Shown here: one piece after another, positions 15,366 to 23,919 of the stretch | How the letters are laid out: every line of letters begins with the position of its first letter | Numbering within the stretch: the first letter of the stretch is position 1 | Assembly: GCA_015232795.1 (NCBI GenBank) | Contig: JADFYX010000002.1 | Coordinates: forward strand, 1-28,849 | Direction of reading: 5' to 3' | Source: Magnetococcales bacterium | Lineage (GTDB): Bacteria; Pseudomonadota; Magnetococcia; Magnetococcales; JADFYX01 | Length of the DNA: 28,849 nt | The notes under the pieces: model-generated | Told to the model about the DNA's origin: nothing | Seen by the model: only the letters and a program-made list of their open reading frames with translations | The model's database searches: none | Translations under genes and position numbers: made by a program

Positions 15366-15662
15366 ACGATTAAATTTACATTGTTTCTTGAATAGTTACT
15401 AACAACTTCTTCCACTATTTTTATCAATCATCACCTTCAAGACGCACCATGGCATAGATCATGCTCTATTTAACCTGAAGTTAAACTTGATTAGACGTTT
15501 GAATAGCTATACCTGTCGCAACTTATTGTTTCGTTTGGCATAAACAGATTAAATGTTTGCCATTACAAGGTGACAGGTATTTGTTAGGGTAGCTCAAACA
15601 ACCAATAATTCTTAACTTTGGGAACTACTTAAAACTAGGTTAGACAGCATATAAAAGGTGAT
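15366..15662 (+). other. Intergenic region (297 bases) with a structured element
   Basis: No coding frame of note on either strand. Its main content is the inverted-repeat element at 15509-15580. A clear AAAGGTG ribosome site at 15654-15660 ends the region. No confident promoter is visible, though TATACC lies just inside the left arm of the inverted repeat. Confidence 0.5.
15509..15580 (+). other. Large hairpin-forming element before the 66-residue gene
   Basis: Perfect 9-base ends ATACCTGTC (15509-15517) and GACAGGTAT (15572-15580) enclose a partly matching middle and an inner near-perfect stem, TGGCATAAACA (15537-15547) against TGTTTGCCA (15554-15562). A 72-base extended hairpin results, about 82 bases before the next start. 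It could be a structured leader, a small RNA or a degenerate mobile inverted-repeat element. No T-run follows. Confidence 0.5.
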
Positions 15663-15863
15663 ATGATGGCAACTATTAAGGTTGGAAAAAACGCTAAGGG
15701 ATATTTTTTAAGTCACAATGGAATTATTTATATGGAGGCAATGACGCAAAAACTGGTCAAAGAGCTTGTACCTAGCTTTGTTAAAAGAGATATCATTGTG
15801 CAATCACAAACTCAAACACAAAATGAGAATAAAGAGCCAATAGTGAGTGAATTTTATATTTAG
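15663..15863 (+). CDS. Small protein of unknown family (66 residues)
   Basis: The N-terminal 45 residues look folded (GKNAKGYFLSHNGIIYMEAMTQ, mixed strand and helix), and the tail is polar, rich in Gln, Thr and Asn (IVQSQTQTQNENKE). There is no signal peptide or membrane helix, and I recognise no family. AAAGGTGAT directly precedes two adjacent ATGs (15663 and 15666); the second has the better spacing. It ends 8 bases before a TPR/glycosyltransferase gene, so co-expression is likely. It could be a partner, adaptor or modified substrate of that enzyme, but nothing in sequence proves this. Confidence 0.65.
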   Translation: MMATIKVGKNAKGYFLSHNGIIYMEAMTQKLVKELVPSFVKRDIIVQSQTQTQNENKEPIVSEFYI

Positions 15864-15871
15864 AGTAAAAT

Positions 15872-17854
15872 ATGCCTGATAACAGTAGTGAGTTAGAAAA
15901 AGCCAAGATCATCCATGAGTTGATTAATGAGGCTATCTTACATTACGAAAATTCAGAGCATGCTAATGCGCTGCAACTATTTGAATCTGCCATTAGCATA
16001 ACACCCACCGATGCCGAACTACGTTACTTCTGCGCATTGACATGTCAAGCTTTGAATCTTGCTGAAAAATGGATCAACCACTCATCAAAAGCAGTACTGT
16101 TACAACCCCACAACCATACCTACCTAAATCTATTAGGTGATGCTCTGCTTAACAGTGGCAAGATAGAGCCGGCAAAAAACCGCTATAAAGAGGCAATTAA
16201 AGCCAAAGCAAATTATTGCGCATCATATTTAAAACTTTCTAAAATATATCTTTTTGAGCAAAAGTATAATGATGCTATCAACCTTTTAAACAGTGGTTTG
16301 CTCTATAATCCAAATAATCCACAAATATATGCTGCTCTTGCAGAAATTTTTAGGGTTATGGATCAATATAGCATTGAAATTTATTACACGACCCTTGCCA
16401 ACCATTATAACCATGAATTTATACCAGCAGAAAGAAAACCCATTACAAACACGTTTTTTGTAAACCCCCAAAAAGCCTTATTAATCGCAAAACAAAATAA
16501 TCGTATACCCTATAGCAAAGCAACTTCAATACCTCAACTATGTTATTTTCTGAGTGATGATCTCATTGCAAATTTACCAAATAATCTTATTCAAATTAAC
16601 CCAGATAGTTTTATAGAATTTTTTACAACAACCATCTTTTTCTTGAAAATTGACATTGATTTTGATCCGAGTTCATCCCAAGAAACAGAGCAGGCTTATC
16701 AGATTGCAGTAGGTTTGGCTCAAGCCAATTCTGAACGTAAAAAGTTGCTTGATTCATATAAAGAAAAATGTCGCCAGCAAAAGCCAGAGTTTATTGTCGG
16801 CAAGCCACTGCGTGTCATGTTTGTAACATCAAGATTGACCACTGTTATGCAGTATAATTCTAGAGATCTCGCCAATGGATTTCATAAAAATGGTTGTGAA
16901 GTACTGTTTTTGATTGAAGAGGATGAAAGAGAACAACTTGGTCAATTTCAATTGATAAAAAAGCAGTCAGAGTTTGCTCCACACCTAATAGTCCATATCA
17001 ACCATATCAACAATGAATACCTGCACCCAGATACATTTCTGGTAAGTTGGTGGCAAGATCTTATGCCTGAGATTACCGAAGGTAATAAAATTGAGTGGCG
17101 CAAGCATGATATTGTCTACTCCATTGATGAAAAAATTGACCATTTTTTACATCAGAGTGGAGCGAAAAATATATTAAGACAGGGATTCTGTTATGATGAA
17201 GAGATATTTAATAATCAAAATATTAAAAGAAAAAACAAGGTCGTTATAATCGCCTCATCATACCGAGATTTTATTAAAGATACTCCACAAGCAAAAAAAC
17301 TAGTCGCAGAGTTGATCACCCACTTTACTGCGGGTAAATCCATGACAGATGAATATTTAAACCAGCTCGCACAAACGTCAGGATTTACAAAAGATCAAAT
17401 TTTATTTCGCTATTGGTCCTATATAGTGCGAGATATCTCTGTAGAGTGGTTATGTGAACTAGCGGATAAAATTGAGGTAGAGGTGTATGGAAGATATTGG
17501 GATAAAAATGCAATAGTATACCCATTTTATAAAGGTGAACTTCCCCACGGCCCAGCAGTTGCTGATATTTATAACTCGGCAAAATATACCCTATCCCCCC
17601 ACCCTTTTGACCTTGGCAGTCAAAGATTGGCAGAAGCAAGCGCATGTGGAGTTATCCCTATTGTATATGACTGTAGAGAACCCACGCAGATTATCAACTG
17701 GCAAAACTCATGTTTATGGTATCGCAACAAAGAGGAGATGCTAGCCTGTATTTCTCAACTGCCTTTAGATCCAGTGGATAAAATCTGTGCTTCAAAAAGC
17801 TACACAAATTTTGCCAAGAAAATTTTGGCTAAGGTTGCAGAATATCTTTCTTAA
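15872..17854 (+). CDS. TPR protein with CgeB-like glycosyltransferase domain
   Basis: This 660-residue soluble protein has about five TPR-like helical repeats (about 10-175), a less conserved middle (about 180-300) and a C-terminal GT-B glycosyltransferase region (about 310-655). The last part shows the SPHPFDLGSQRLAEASACGVIPIVYDCRE segment, split here as motif RLAEASACG, matching the nucleotide-sugar site of the CgeB/Glyco_trans_1_2 group. The start follows the small unknown gene by 8 bases with a weak GAG ribosome site. It differs from the upstream GT41 enzymes in catalytic family, so it may add a second sugar or act on another target, for example in glycan extension on a surface protein. 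The donor and acceptor are unknown. It converges on the envelope operon, 29 bases away. Confidence 0.82.
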   Translation: MPDNSSELEKAKIIHELINEAILHYENSEHANALQLFESAISITPTDAELRYFCALTCQALNLAEKWINHSSKAVLLQPHNHTYLNLLGDALLNSGKIEPAKNRYKEAIKAKANYCASYLKLSKIYLFEQKYNDAINLLNSGLLYNPNNPQIYAALAEIFRVMDQYSIEIYYTTLANHYNHEFIPAERKPITNTFFVNPQKALLIAKQNNRIPYSKATSIPQLCYFLSDDLIANLPNNLIQINPDSFIEFFTTTIFFLKIDIDFDPSSSQETEQAYQIAVGLAQANSERKKLLDSYKEKCRQQKPEFIVGKPLRVMFVTSRLTTVMQYNSRDLANGFHKNGCEVLFLIEEDEREQLGQFQLIKKQSEFAPHLIVHINHINNEYLHPDTFLVSWWQDLMPEITEGNKIEWRKHDIVYSIDEKIDHFLHQSGAKNILRQGFCYDEEIFNNQNIKRKNKVVIIASSYRDFIKDTPQAKKLVAELITHFTAGKSMTDEYLNQLAQTSGFTKDQILFRYWSYIVRDISVEWLCELADKIEVEVYGRYWDKNAIVYPFYKGELPHGPAVADIYNSAKYTLSPHPFDLGSQRLAEASACGVIPIVYDCREPTQIINWQNSCLWYRNKEEMLACISQLPLDPVDKICASKSYTNFAKKILAKVAEYLS

Positions 17855-17883
17855 TACCACACATTACAACCAACCTATTGCAA

Positions 17884-19002
17884 CTATTCCTTATTTAAAA
17901 AATTCTCTTTTATAGTTTTAGATAGTTTTCCATGGGGAAACTCTTTTAAGTAGCGGGTAAATAGTCTTTTAGCACCCGCAACGTCATTTTGCGCCTGAAG
18001 AAGTAGCCCATAATGAAACAGGGTAACTTCATAGTAGGGGCTATGGGGAAAGTTATCTAAAATATTTTGATAATGGTAGGCAGCCTCATCATATGCTTTT
18101 AAAAACCGCGCATTTACACTGGCAATCAGGCTAGATATTTCTGCATGTCTATCACTGTTTTTGTTTATGGATTGGGCCATCAAAAGCAGAGTGATTGCAT
18201 CATAATAATTTCCAGAATCAACCAAATAGCTGGAGTAGTTAATATAAAAACGGGCTAATATCTCGCTATAATTTTGGCGTTTTTTAAGACTTGAGGCAAT
18301 ATCCATTGATGTCGCCTCCATAATTCTGTCCTGTACCTCTCGTAAACCGGTGCGATCTTTTATGGCAATTGGAGTAATCAAACGCCGTTTGCCAATATTA
18401 GCGGTCATCTCTCCGGCAGCCAACATATGTAGAGAGTCACCACCTGTCACTTGTAAAGTACCGCTTTTCAAAAAAAATGTACTTACATTTTTATCAACTA
18501 CCGCCATCAACTCAGTACCACGAATACTCACCCCGGCTGTTGGGGACTCTATAACAAATATAGCTTTTTTCTTGAGGGGGTCCACAGAGGCCCAAAGAGT
18601 ACCGCTTAGCAGTTCTGAATTGTTGGTGCGCTTCGTTAAAGCCCCTTTGTTTAATAAAGAGTGTTTTAAACGCAATGATGTTTTTTCTCCCAGTTTAAAA
18701 TCTGCACCATCTTTAAAACGAATAAACAGTCGCGAATCCTTAAAAGTTTTTATTTTATCCCCACTGTAAAGCTTCTGCCCATCTTGGGCTGGCTGCATGT
18801 TTTTCCAACCCTTCGAAATTCTCACATCACCAACTATCTTTTCTATTTTACCCAGCAGAGTTCTGCTTGCCATGCTCTGGCTAACAGGAAAAACGGATAA
18901 AAAACAAATGAGAAAAATAGATAAAGCCAACCTATTTAATAAAACAGGTATATTAATATGCACAAGAAAAACAGGTCGCAAAATTGTTGCTATTTTAGCC
19001 AT
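17884..19002 (-). CDS. Exported FecR-domain protein with C-terminal TPR-like repeats
   Basis: This 372-residue protein has an N-terminal hydrophobic segment (about 25-45) ending in SQSMAS, consistent with export or a membrane anchor. A FecR domain (about 48-200; GDVRI, LYSGDKI, SRLFIRFKDGADFKLG, AGVSIRGTEL) and a helical C-terminus with TPR-like repeats (about 260-365) follow. Outside iron-sensing operons, such FecR proteins are often periplasmic and wall-associated, and no FecI sigma factor or TonB receptor is adjacent. The ATG at 19002 is preferred; a TTG at 19047 would extend the protein into the upstream gene. It is the last gene of the envelope operon. A scaffold or assembly role in the periplasm is inferred. 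Confidence 0.82.
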   Translation of the reverse strand: MAKIATILRPVFLVHINIPVLLNRLALSIFLICFLSVFPVSQSMASRTLLGKIEKIVGDVRISKGWKNMQPAQDGQKLYSGDKIKTFKDSRLFIRFKDGADFKLGEKTSLRLKHSLLNKGALTKRTNNSELLSGTLWASVDPLKKKAIFVIESPTAGVSIRGTELMAVVDKNVSTFFLKSGTLQVTGGDSLHMLAAGEMTANIGKRRLITPIAIKDRTGLREVQDRIMEATSMDIASSLKKRQNYSEILARFYINYSSYLVDSGNYYDAITLLLMAQSINKNSDRHAEISSLIASVNARFLKAYDEAAYHYQNILDNFPHSPYYEVTLFHYGLLLQAQNDVAGAKRLFTRYLKEFPHGKLSKTIKENFLNKE

Positions 19003-19033
19003 TTGCCAATTTCTTCCATAGGGTAAGATAAAA

Positions 19034-19987
19034 TCAATCCAAAACAATAATTACAGGAAACTTCCCAGAAAGACCACTATTTACCAGTTGGGTTACTTTG
19101 TTGGCTGAATTAACATCCAATACAAGTTCGGTACGGGACTTCTCCCAGGTTTGCAACGCTTTTACCACAAGAGGTCGCTCCCCAACCCTTGGATGGTTTT
19201 GCGCCCGTGAGAGATCATTCATAAAAAGTGATACCAGATGTCCATCATTTTGGCTTAATGTTGAATGTTGAGGGAAAATAATTGTGCCAGTTAGCTCTCT
19301 GAGTTTAGGAGATACAGACGGAATAAAGTTACTACCCCTTACATCAATCACCAATCCTGTTGGCATATCAGCTACAGCACTTTTATTTATCTGGGCAACA
19401 AGTTCTGGTTGTGCTTTTAATAGCTCTTCTATTCGTCCTATACGTTCATCAAGTTTGGCAATGGTTTTTTGCAATGGCAGAAGATCTGCAGCCAACTCCT
19501 GGGCACTTCTTACAGGTGGTTTTTTAGGTTGAACTGTTGGCTGGGTTTTTTCTTGATGTTGAAAAATCATACTTGCCAAAGGTCCAGCTATTGCCACAGA
19601 CATTTTAATTGTACACGTACCATCAGGGTTTCTGGTACGAGCAAGTACACGCCCCCCACGCAGCTTACCTCGCACTGTTGAAGTTATCAGATCTTTAGTT
19701 AGTACTCCTTCACTTACAATGGTTTGAGAATCAACTCGTACCTGACCAATAACTTCAATTAGTTCTCGTTGAGCTGTCACCATAGATGCTCTACAAGCCT
19801 TATAACGAGACCGACTTTCATCCGAAGTGCTCTCAACAATCACCTGACCTTTGCTCCAGTTTACAGCACCATTGCTACCTATATATTCAATCACCTCACC
19901 ATCAGCACTTATAGCAAACGCAGGAAAGATATATATTGAGAGGATAGCAACTAAAAATAAACTCAGCCTTAATGAGCCTGTATTCAT
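19034..19987 (-). CDS. LPP20/FlgP-like exported protein, copy 2
   Basis: The 317-residue precursor has a signal peptide (cleavage near residue 25 in FPAFA). An LPP20-like domain (about 30-135; WSKGQVIVEST, MVTAQRELIEVIGQVRVDSQTIV, CTIKMSVAI) is followed by a Pro/Gln linker, a short coiled coil (about 165-200) and a second domain (about 210-317; GLVIDVRGSNFIPSVSPKL, PLVVKAL). LPP20 proteins include FlgP, which forms an outer-membrane-associated flagellar ring. It has no lipobox, unlike FlgP. GGAG lies 6 bases before the ATG, inside the end of the preceding gene, which stops 3 bases upstream, so translation is coupled. It is paralogous to the product of 23920-24792 across both domains. Confidence 0.82.
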   Translation of the reverse strand: MNTGSLRLSLFLVAILSIYIFPAFAISADGEVIEYIGSNGAVNWSKGQVIVESTSDESRSRYKACRASMVTAQRELIEVIGQVRVDSQTIVSEGVLTKDLITSTVRGKLRGGRVLARTRNPDGTCTIKMSVAIAGPLASMIFQHQEKTQPTVQPKKPPVRSAQELAADLLPLQKTIAKLDERIGRIEELLKAQPELVAQINKSAVADMPTGLVIDVRGSNFIPSVSPKLRELTGTIIFPQHSTLSQNDGHLVSLFMNDLSRAQNHPRVGERPLVVKALQTWEKSRTELVLDVNSANKVTQLVNSGLSGKFPVIIVLD

Positions 19988-19990
19988 TGA

Positions 19991-21901
19991 TCACTCCAAT
20001 TCAAAAGTACAACCTTCAGATTTTAACAATGCTGCTGGTGATGAAATATCCGGCTGTTGCCAACTGTTACCAGGAGCTTTAATAAGGTAAGGGGAGGAAC
20101 AGTATATATGAACCGGGCCATTATTTATAAACTGGTTATTTTCTAAAAGGGGTCTGGCTCTCTCGGAAATTATAGCTACCCCACCCTGTCCACCCTGAAC
20201 AATAGAATTTGTGATAACTGGCTGACTAGCCCCCTTTATTTCAAAGGCATTATAGCTGCTGGAATAAATTTTAACCTCATCAATATAGGGTTTGCCAGAG
20301 ATTATTATTATGGGAACTCCACCCCGGTTTATCTCTACACCCTTTATTAGCACTGGTTTTTGGCTATCTAACTTTACAAAGGTACCAAACTCCATGCCAT
20401 CGCGTCCGTCAACTTTAACTGGTTTTGTACTATTGCCAAATATTTTTAATTCACCATGTACAACAATATGACCAGCTAAGGTCAATTTAATCTCGCTGTT
20501 TGGCTCAACCAGCAAAACACCGTCAGGGGTTAATTCTACCTTATCCTGAATTAAATATGGACCACCATCAGCGGTTAACATATTTACTCCCCGCAAAGTG
20601 GCTGGCAGCAGTTGCGGTACAGCTTGGGCTGTTACAAATCTAGGGTCCGGCACTGGGCGACTACTCCCTGTAATCTCCTCACTACGGTTACCAGCTTTAT
20701 CAAGTGCAACTATTTGATAATAGGTATCGGTAAAGTTTTCTAAACCTTCTTGTTCAAAATGGTTTTCACGGGTAGAGACCAACGCTGTGAACGGCCCTTG
20801 AGCAGCCCGAGAAGTTAATATTTCAAAAGAGTCAACATCGCCATCAGTACTACTTTGCCAAGAGAGGTTAACCTGTCCGTCACGGCCATTTATTGTCAGA
20901 TTTTCTATAGGTTTTGGTGGTGTGTTATCAATAAACAGGTAGCCAGTAGTGGCAATTTTTTCACCACGCCTTCCTTGATCATCTTCTAAAATACCGGTAA
21001 CAACAACAGCCTCCATGTCTACATCGGCAGGTATTGCCAACTCACCACTATAAAAACCCGCTTCACCCTCAAAAAGAGGTACAACGGGTAAACCTTGAAT
21101 ACGGGCATACCCCTTCTGCCCAGGAGTTCCCTCAATGGCGATGTGTAAAATATCACCATAACGCAGATGTCGTTCTGTGCCGTCATGGACAACACGTTTA
21201 ATATTTTGCATCAAACCAATCGACAACCTTTTGGGTTCGGGAATTTTATTAGCCAACTCCCGGCCCATTTCATCGGCAGCACGAAACAGGTTTATATCCC
21301 GGATATGCATAGCCGAGGCTACCACTTGCAAAATCATACTTATAGGACTTGCTGAAATTCCCCCTTCATGTTTCCTGATAACCTCTTCACCTTCCCAAAT
21401 CAAACGACCATCTTTGGCAACAAAGCGTAGCTTTACCCCAACTGCGACCTGAGCATAGACACCGACAAATATTTTATCATAATTGATCACCTCACCAATT
21501 ATAAGCCCATCTACCCCCAAAGCATCTGCAACCTGTTTTATCTCTTTGTGATCCATTGTTGGGCTTGGGGAGAGGTTTGCCAAACCAAGGCGTCTGTCAA
21601 CCTCTTGCATATGGAGAGAATAATAATTTTTTGCGGCAAAATGGTTAAACATAGTCCTGCGTACTGCACGGCTGGCCTCTTCATTTTTTGTTGAATTTTT
21701 AAACGGTAGCATAGCTACATTTTTGGGGAATTGGGGCTTCTTGACCTTTTTGCCCACCTCTTGTGCCGAAGGCGGGCTTGGGTCTGTTACAATTTTCTCT
21801 TTATTTGGGGTAGATCCACACCCTCCCAAGAGCAGTAAAGAGAGGCTAAAAACCCCTATAAAAGGAGCCGGACTAACCCTGTTTAATATTTTGATAATCA
21901 T
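19991..21901 (-). CDS. Outer-membrane lipoprotein: DUF799-like domain, FN3 and beta-helix
   Basis: The 636-residue precursor has a lipoprotein signal (lipobox L25-G-G-C28, Gly at +2, so outer membrane is expected). The first domain (about 55-215; KNVAMLPFKNST, ALGVDGLIIGEVINY, GRLIWEGEEV) matches DUF799/GNA1162, a TolB-N/CsgG-like fold. An uncharacterised beta-rich segment (about 225-325), an FN3 domain (about 330-415) and a right-handed beta-helix-like C-terminus (about 435-620; repeated short strands with PVIT-N-I and LLENN-FINN turns) follow. The fusion is unusual: DUF799 proteins are normally about 200 residues. CsgG-like lipoproteins can form outer-membrane oligomers, and beta-helices often bind glycans. 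A GGTGG ribosome site precedes the ATG. The next gene begins 3 bases after its stop. Confidence 0.85.
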   Translation of the reverse strand: MIIKILNRVSPAPFIGVFSLSLLLLGGCGSTPNKEKIVTDPSPPSAQEVGKKVKKPQFPKNVAMLPFKNSTKNEEASRAVRRTMFNHFAAKNYYSLHMQEVDRRLGLANLSPSPTMDHKEIKQVADALGVDGLIIGEVINYDKIFVGVYAQVAVGVKLRFVAKDGRLIWEGEEVIRKHEGGISASPISMILQVVASAMHIRDINLFRAADEMGRELANKIPEPKRLSIGLMQNIKRVVHDGTERHLRYGDILHIAIEGTPGQKGYARIQGLPVVPLFEGEAGFYSGELAIPADVDMEAVVVTGILEDDQGRRGEKIATTGYLFIDNTPPKPIENLTINGRDGQVNLSWQSSTDGDVDSFEILTSRAAQGPFTALVSTRENHFEQEGLENFTDTYYQIVALDKAGNRSEEITGSSRPVPDPRFVTAQAVPQLLPATLRGVNMLTADGGPYLIQDKVELTPDGVLLVEPNSEIKLTLAGHIVVHGELKIFGNSTKPVKVDGRDGMEFGTFVKLDSQKPVLIKGVEINRGGVPIIIISGKPYIDEVKIYSSSYNAFEIKGASQPVITNSIVQGGQGGVAIISERARPLLENNQFINNGPVHIYCSSPYLIKAPGNSWQQPDISSPAALLKSEGCTFELE

Positions 21902-21935
21902 CTAATCCACCCCACCTTATCTCTTAAGACAATAT

Positions 21936-23792
21936 TTAATCCCAATAGCTAATAATGTTTGTTCCAGGATAATAAAACTGCAAAATATCCCTATATGAGT
22001 GTCCAGCCTGTGCCATAGCTTGTCCTCCATGCTGCATATAACCAATACCATGGCCAAAACCATGACCTGTAAAAACAAAATTGCTCCCTACTTTTTTTAT
22101 CTTCACAATTGTATCCGGCAATGTTTTTATCCTACCACCTAATCCTAAGGTAACTTTAGGGCGAAAACGCACTGTCTTACTCTTACCGCCATCATACAGC
22201 AATTTTACCGTCACAACACGACCAGAAGGTCCAATAAACACGGGATTTATCGCTGTCAGGTTTGATACCTGAATTTTTCTCTTTTTCAGATTTTGTTCTA
22301 TCTCTCTTACAGAATGGGTATATTCCCAGGATGCCCACCCCTTTTTACCTGCTTTTATGCTCCAGGGATCTTCTTGTGCTACCAAATAACTTGGGGGTCG
22401 GCTCCAATCAGGGTCATACTCTTGTCTTGGGTCAGCAGTATGGCCTCCACTATTGGCAGCATACATTGCTAAAATTGGACGAACCTTACCATTTACAACA
22501 GAGGTGAGAACTTCACCTTTAGTCTCCATAACTGCTCGATCTGTCTTTTTTTCTTCCCTATCCACTCCGCCGTAAACTTGACTGCGGTGTGTGGCATAGA
22601 CATCGAACGGTTTTTTTGCATGGCTGCGTATATGGTCATATCCATAGGTACGAGCTGCCATGGCTTGGGCCTTTAATGCTTCAATGTTCCAATTAGCCCA
22701 AGACTCAGCAGGGACAACCCCCCTGAGATACGCCTCCATTTTAACATGGTTTATTACCTGGATACGGTTTTTATTAGCAAGCAACATTACATAACCACGC
22801 ACCTTTTTGTTGCCTTTGTCCCAGACCAAAGAAATTGGCCTGTTTGCTGATATTTTAAGCTCTTTACCAAAAGTTACCCCCCTGCCACCAGCTAGCACGA
22901 TACGTCCATTATCAGCTTTTATTTTAATTTTACCTTGTGGGCGGACTTCTCTCCCATCCCCATAAAAAACCAATCCATCGCCTGCAACATCTAAACTGCC
23001 CGTACCCTTATGCAATAGGACACGTATTATTGGCTCTTGGGTCTTTTTAAAACCGGATATTACACTGTTCAGAGTTTTTTTGCGGATTGCTGCAGCAGCC
23101 AATTTTCTTGCAAGTTCTTTAGCTATTATAGCTTGTTGTAATAGATTAGTTTTTTCTATTGAAAGAGCCGCCTTTTTGCGTTGCAGTTCTCGTTTATCAA
23201 CCTCTATAGCTTCACCACGCAAACGGTCTTGTTCAAGCCAAGCCTGTTCTGCCATTGTGCTTTTTTTTTGTATTGCTTTTTTAAGTTGGTAGCTTTTTGT
23301 ATTTATGATTTGTTTTGACTGCTCTCTTAAAAATTCCATCTGAAAGCGAAAACGCCCATTTTTAAAGTTGCGCAGATACTCTTTTTCCACAGCTATCAGC
23401 TTTTCATACTGTTCTGTTTCAAAAAGCAGGAGAGCCTCTTGATAGAATGCTGTTTGGGCAGAGTTAGGATATTTTTTTTGGATGTTTTTGTAGATATTCA
23501 GTGCGCTATCGGTAGAGTGCAAAAAAGTTGCAAAGGTGGTGGCCTTGAGAAGCAAAGCCCTGACTTTGGTTTTCTCTAATTCAGAACTGTTATAAGCATC
23601 TTCAAAATAGGCCAATGCATCTAAATATTGGGACTCATCCAGAGCTAAACTACCAACATTTAGATTCCACTGGGCAATCACCTCAGGATTATTGAGAAAA
23701 TTTTCATCCTCTTGGGCTGCATACAAAAAATCAGCGACAACAAACATCGCAAGAAAAACAAAAACCCTAACAAATCTATGGTCTGTTTTCAT
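21936..23792 (-). CDS. SpoIID/LytB-domain peptidoglycan enzyme with TPR and coiled-coil N-terminus
   Basis: The 618-residue precursor begins with a signal peptide (about 1-25, FLYAA). TPR-like helices (about 35-165) and a charged coiled coil (about 165-245) precede beta-rich repeats (about 255-340) and a SpoIID domain (about 340-615). SpoIID proteins are lytic transglycosylases or amidase enhancers acting on denuded glycan strands. The expected catalytic Glu is E363 in VVPAESW, followed by ALKAQAMAARTY, and the C-terminal FTGHGFGHGIGYMQHGGQAMA motif segments are present. In Gram-negatives such proteins appear outside sporulation, probably opening or remodelling the wall. It is the first gene after the terminator at 23823-23861, so it may be led by its own promoter. 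It lies 34 bases before the DUF799 lipoprotein gene. Confidence 0.88.
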   Translation of the reverse strand: MKTDHRFVRVFVFLAMFVVADFLYAAQEDENFLNNPEVIAQWNLNVGSLALDESQYLDALAYFEDAYNSSELEKTKVRALLLKATTFATFLHSTDSALNIYKNIQKKYPNSAQTAFYQEALLLFETEQYEKLIAVEKEYLRNFKNGRFRFQMEFLREQSKQIINTKSYQLKKAIQKKSTMAEQAWLEQDRLRGEAIEVDKRELQRKKAALSIEKTNLLQQAIIAKELARKLAAAAIRKKTLNSVISGFKKTQEPIIRVLLHKGTGSLDVAGDGLVFYGDGREVRPQGKIKIKADNGRIVLAGGRGVTFGKELKISANRPISLVWDKGNKKVRGYVMLLANKNRIQVINHVKMEAYLRGVVPAESWANWNIEALKAQAMAARTYGYDHIRSHAKKPFDVYATHRSQVYGGVDREEKKTDRAVMETKGEVLTSVVNGKVRPILAMYAANSGGHTADPRQEYDPDWSRPPSYLVAQEDPWSIKAGKKGWASWEYTHSVREIEQNLKKRKIQVSNLTAINPVFIGPSGRVVTVKLLYDGGKSKTVRFRPKVTLGLGGRIKTLPDTIVKIKKVGSNFVFTGHGFGHGIGYMQHGGQAMAQAGHSYRDILQFYYPGTNIISYWD

Positions 23793-23822
23793 GATTTTTC
23801 AGCCCTGTTATTCACAAAACAA

Positions 23823-23861
23823 AAAAGCCCCGGAATGTTAAATATAGACTCCGGGGCTTTT
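23823..23861 (-). terminator. Strong intrinsic terminator
   Basis: AAAAGCCCCGGA and TCCGGGGCTTTT form a perfect 12-bp stem around a 15-base loop. Read on the minus strand it is followed by TTTTTTG, so it ends transcripts of the LPP20 gene at 23920-24792. It divides the envelope locus into two transcription units or sets a lower level for the downstream genes. Confidence 0.9.
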
Positions 23862-23919
23862 AATATAAACACAGCAGATAAATATATATCCTTAACAATG
23901 TTGTAAAAAATTTGTTTAA

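Noticed and set aside
15509..15580. Integron attC-like recombination site
   Set aside because: No proper core-site pair (RYYYAAC and GTTRRRY) flanks the hairpin and no integrase is present.
19003..19047. TTG start extending the FecR protein by 15 residues
   Set aside because: It overlaps the upstream gene; the ATG at 19002 has a GGAAG site and keeps the export segment.
23808..23817. TTATTCACA as a DnaA box
   Set aside because: A single one-mismatch copy without other origin features.
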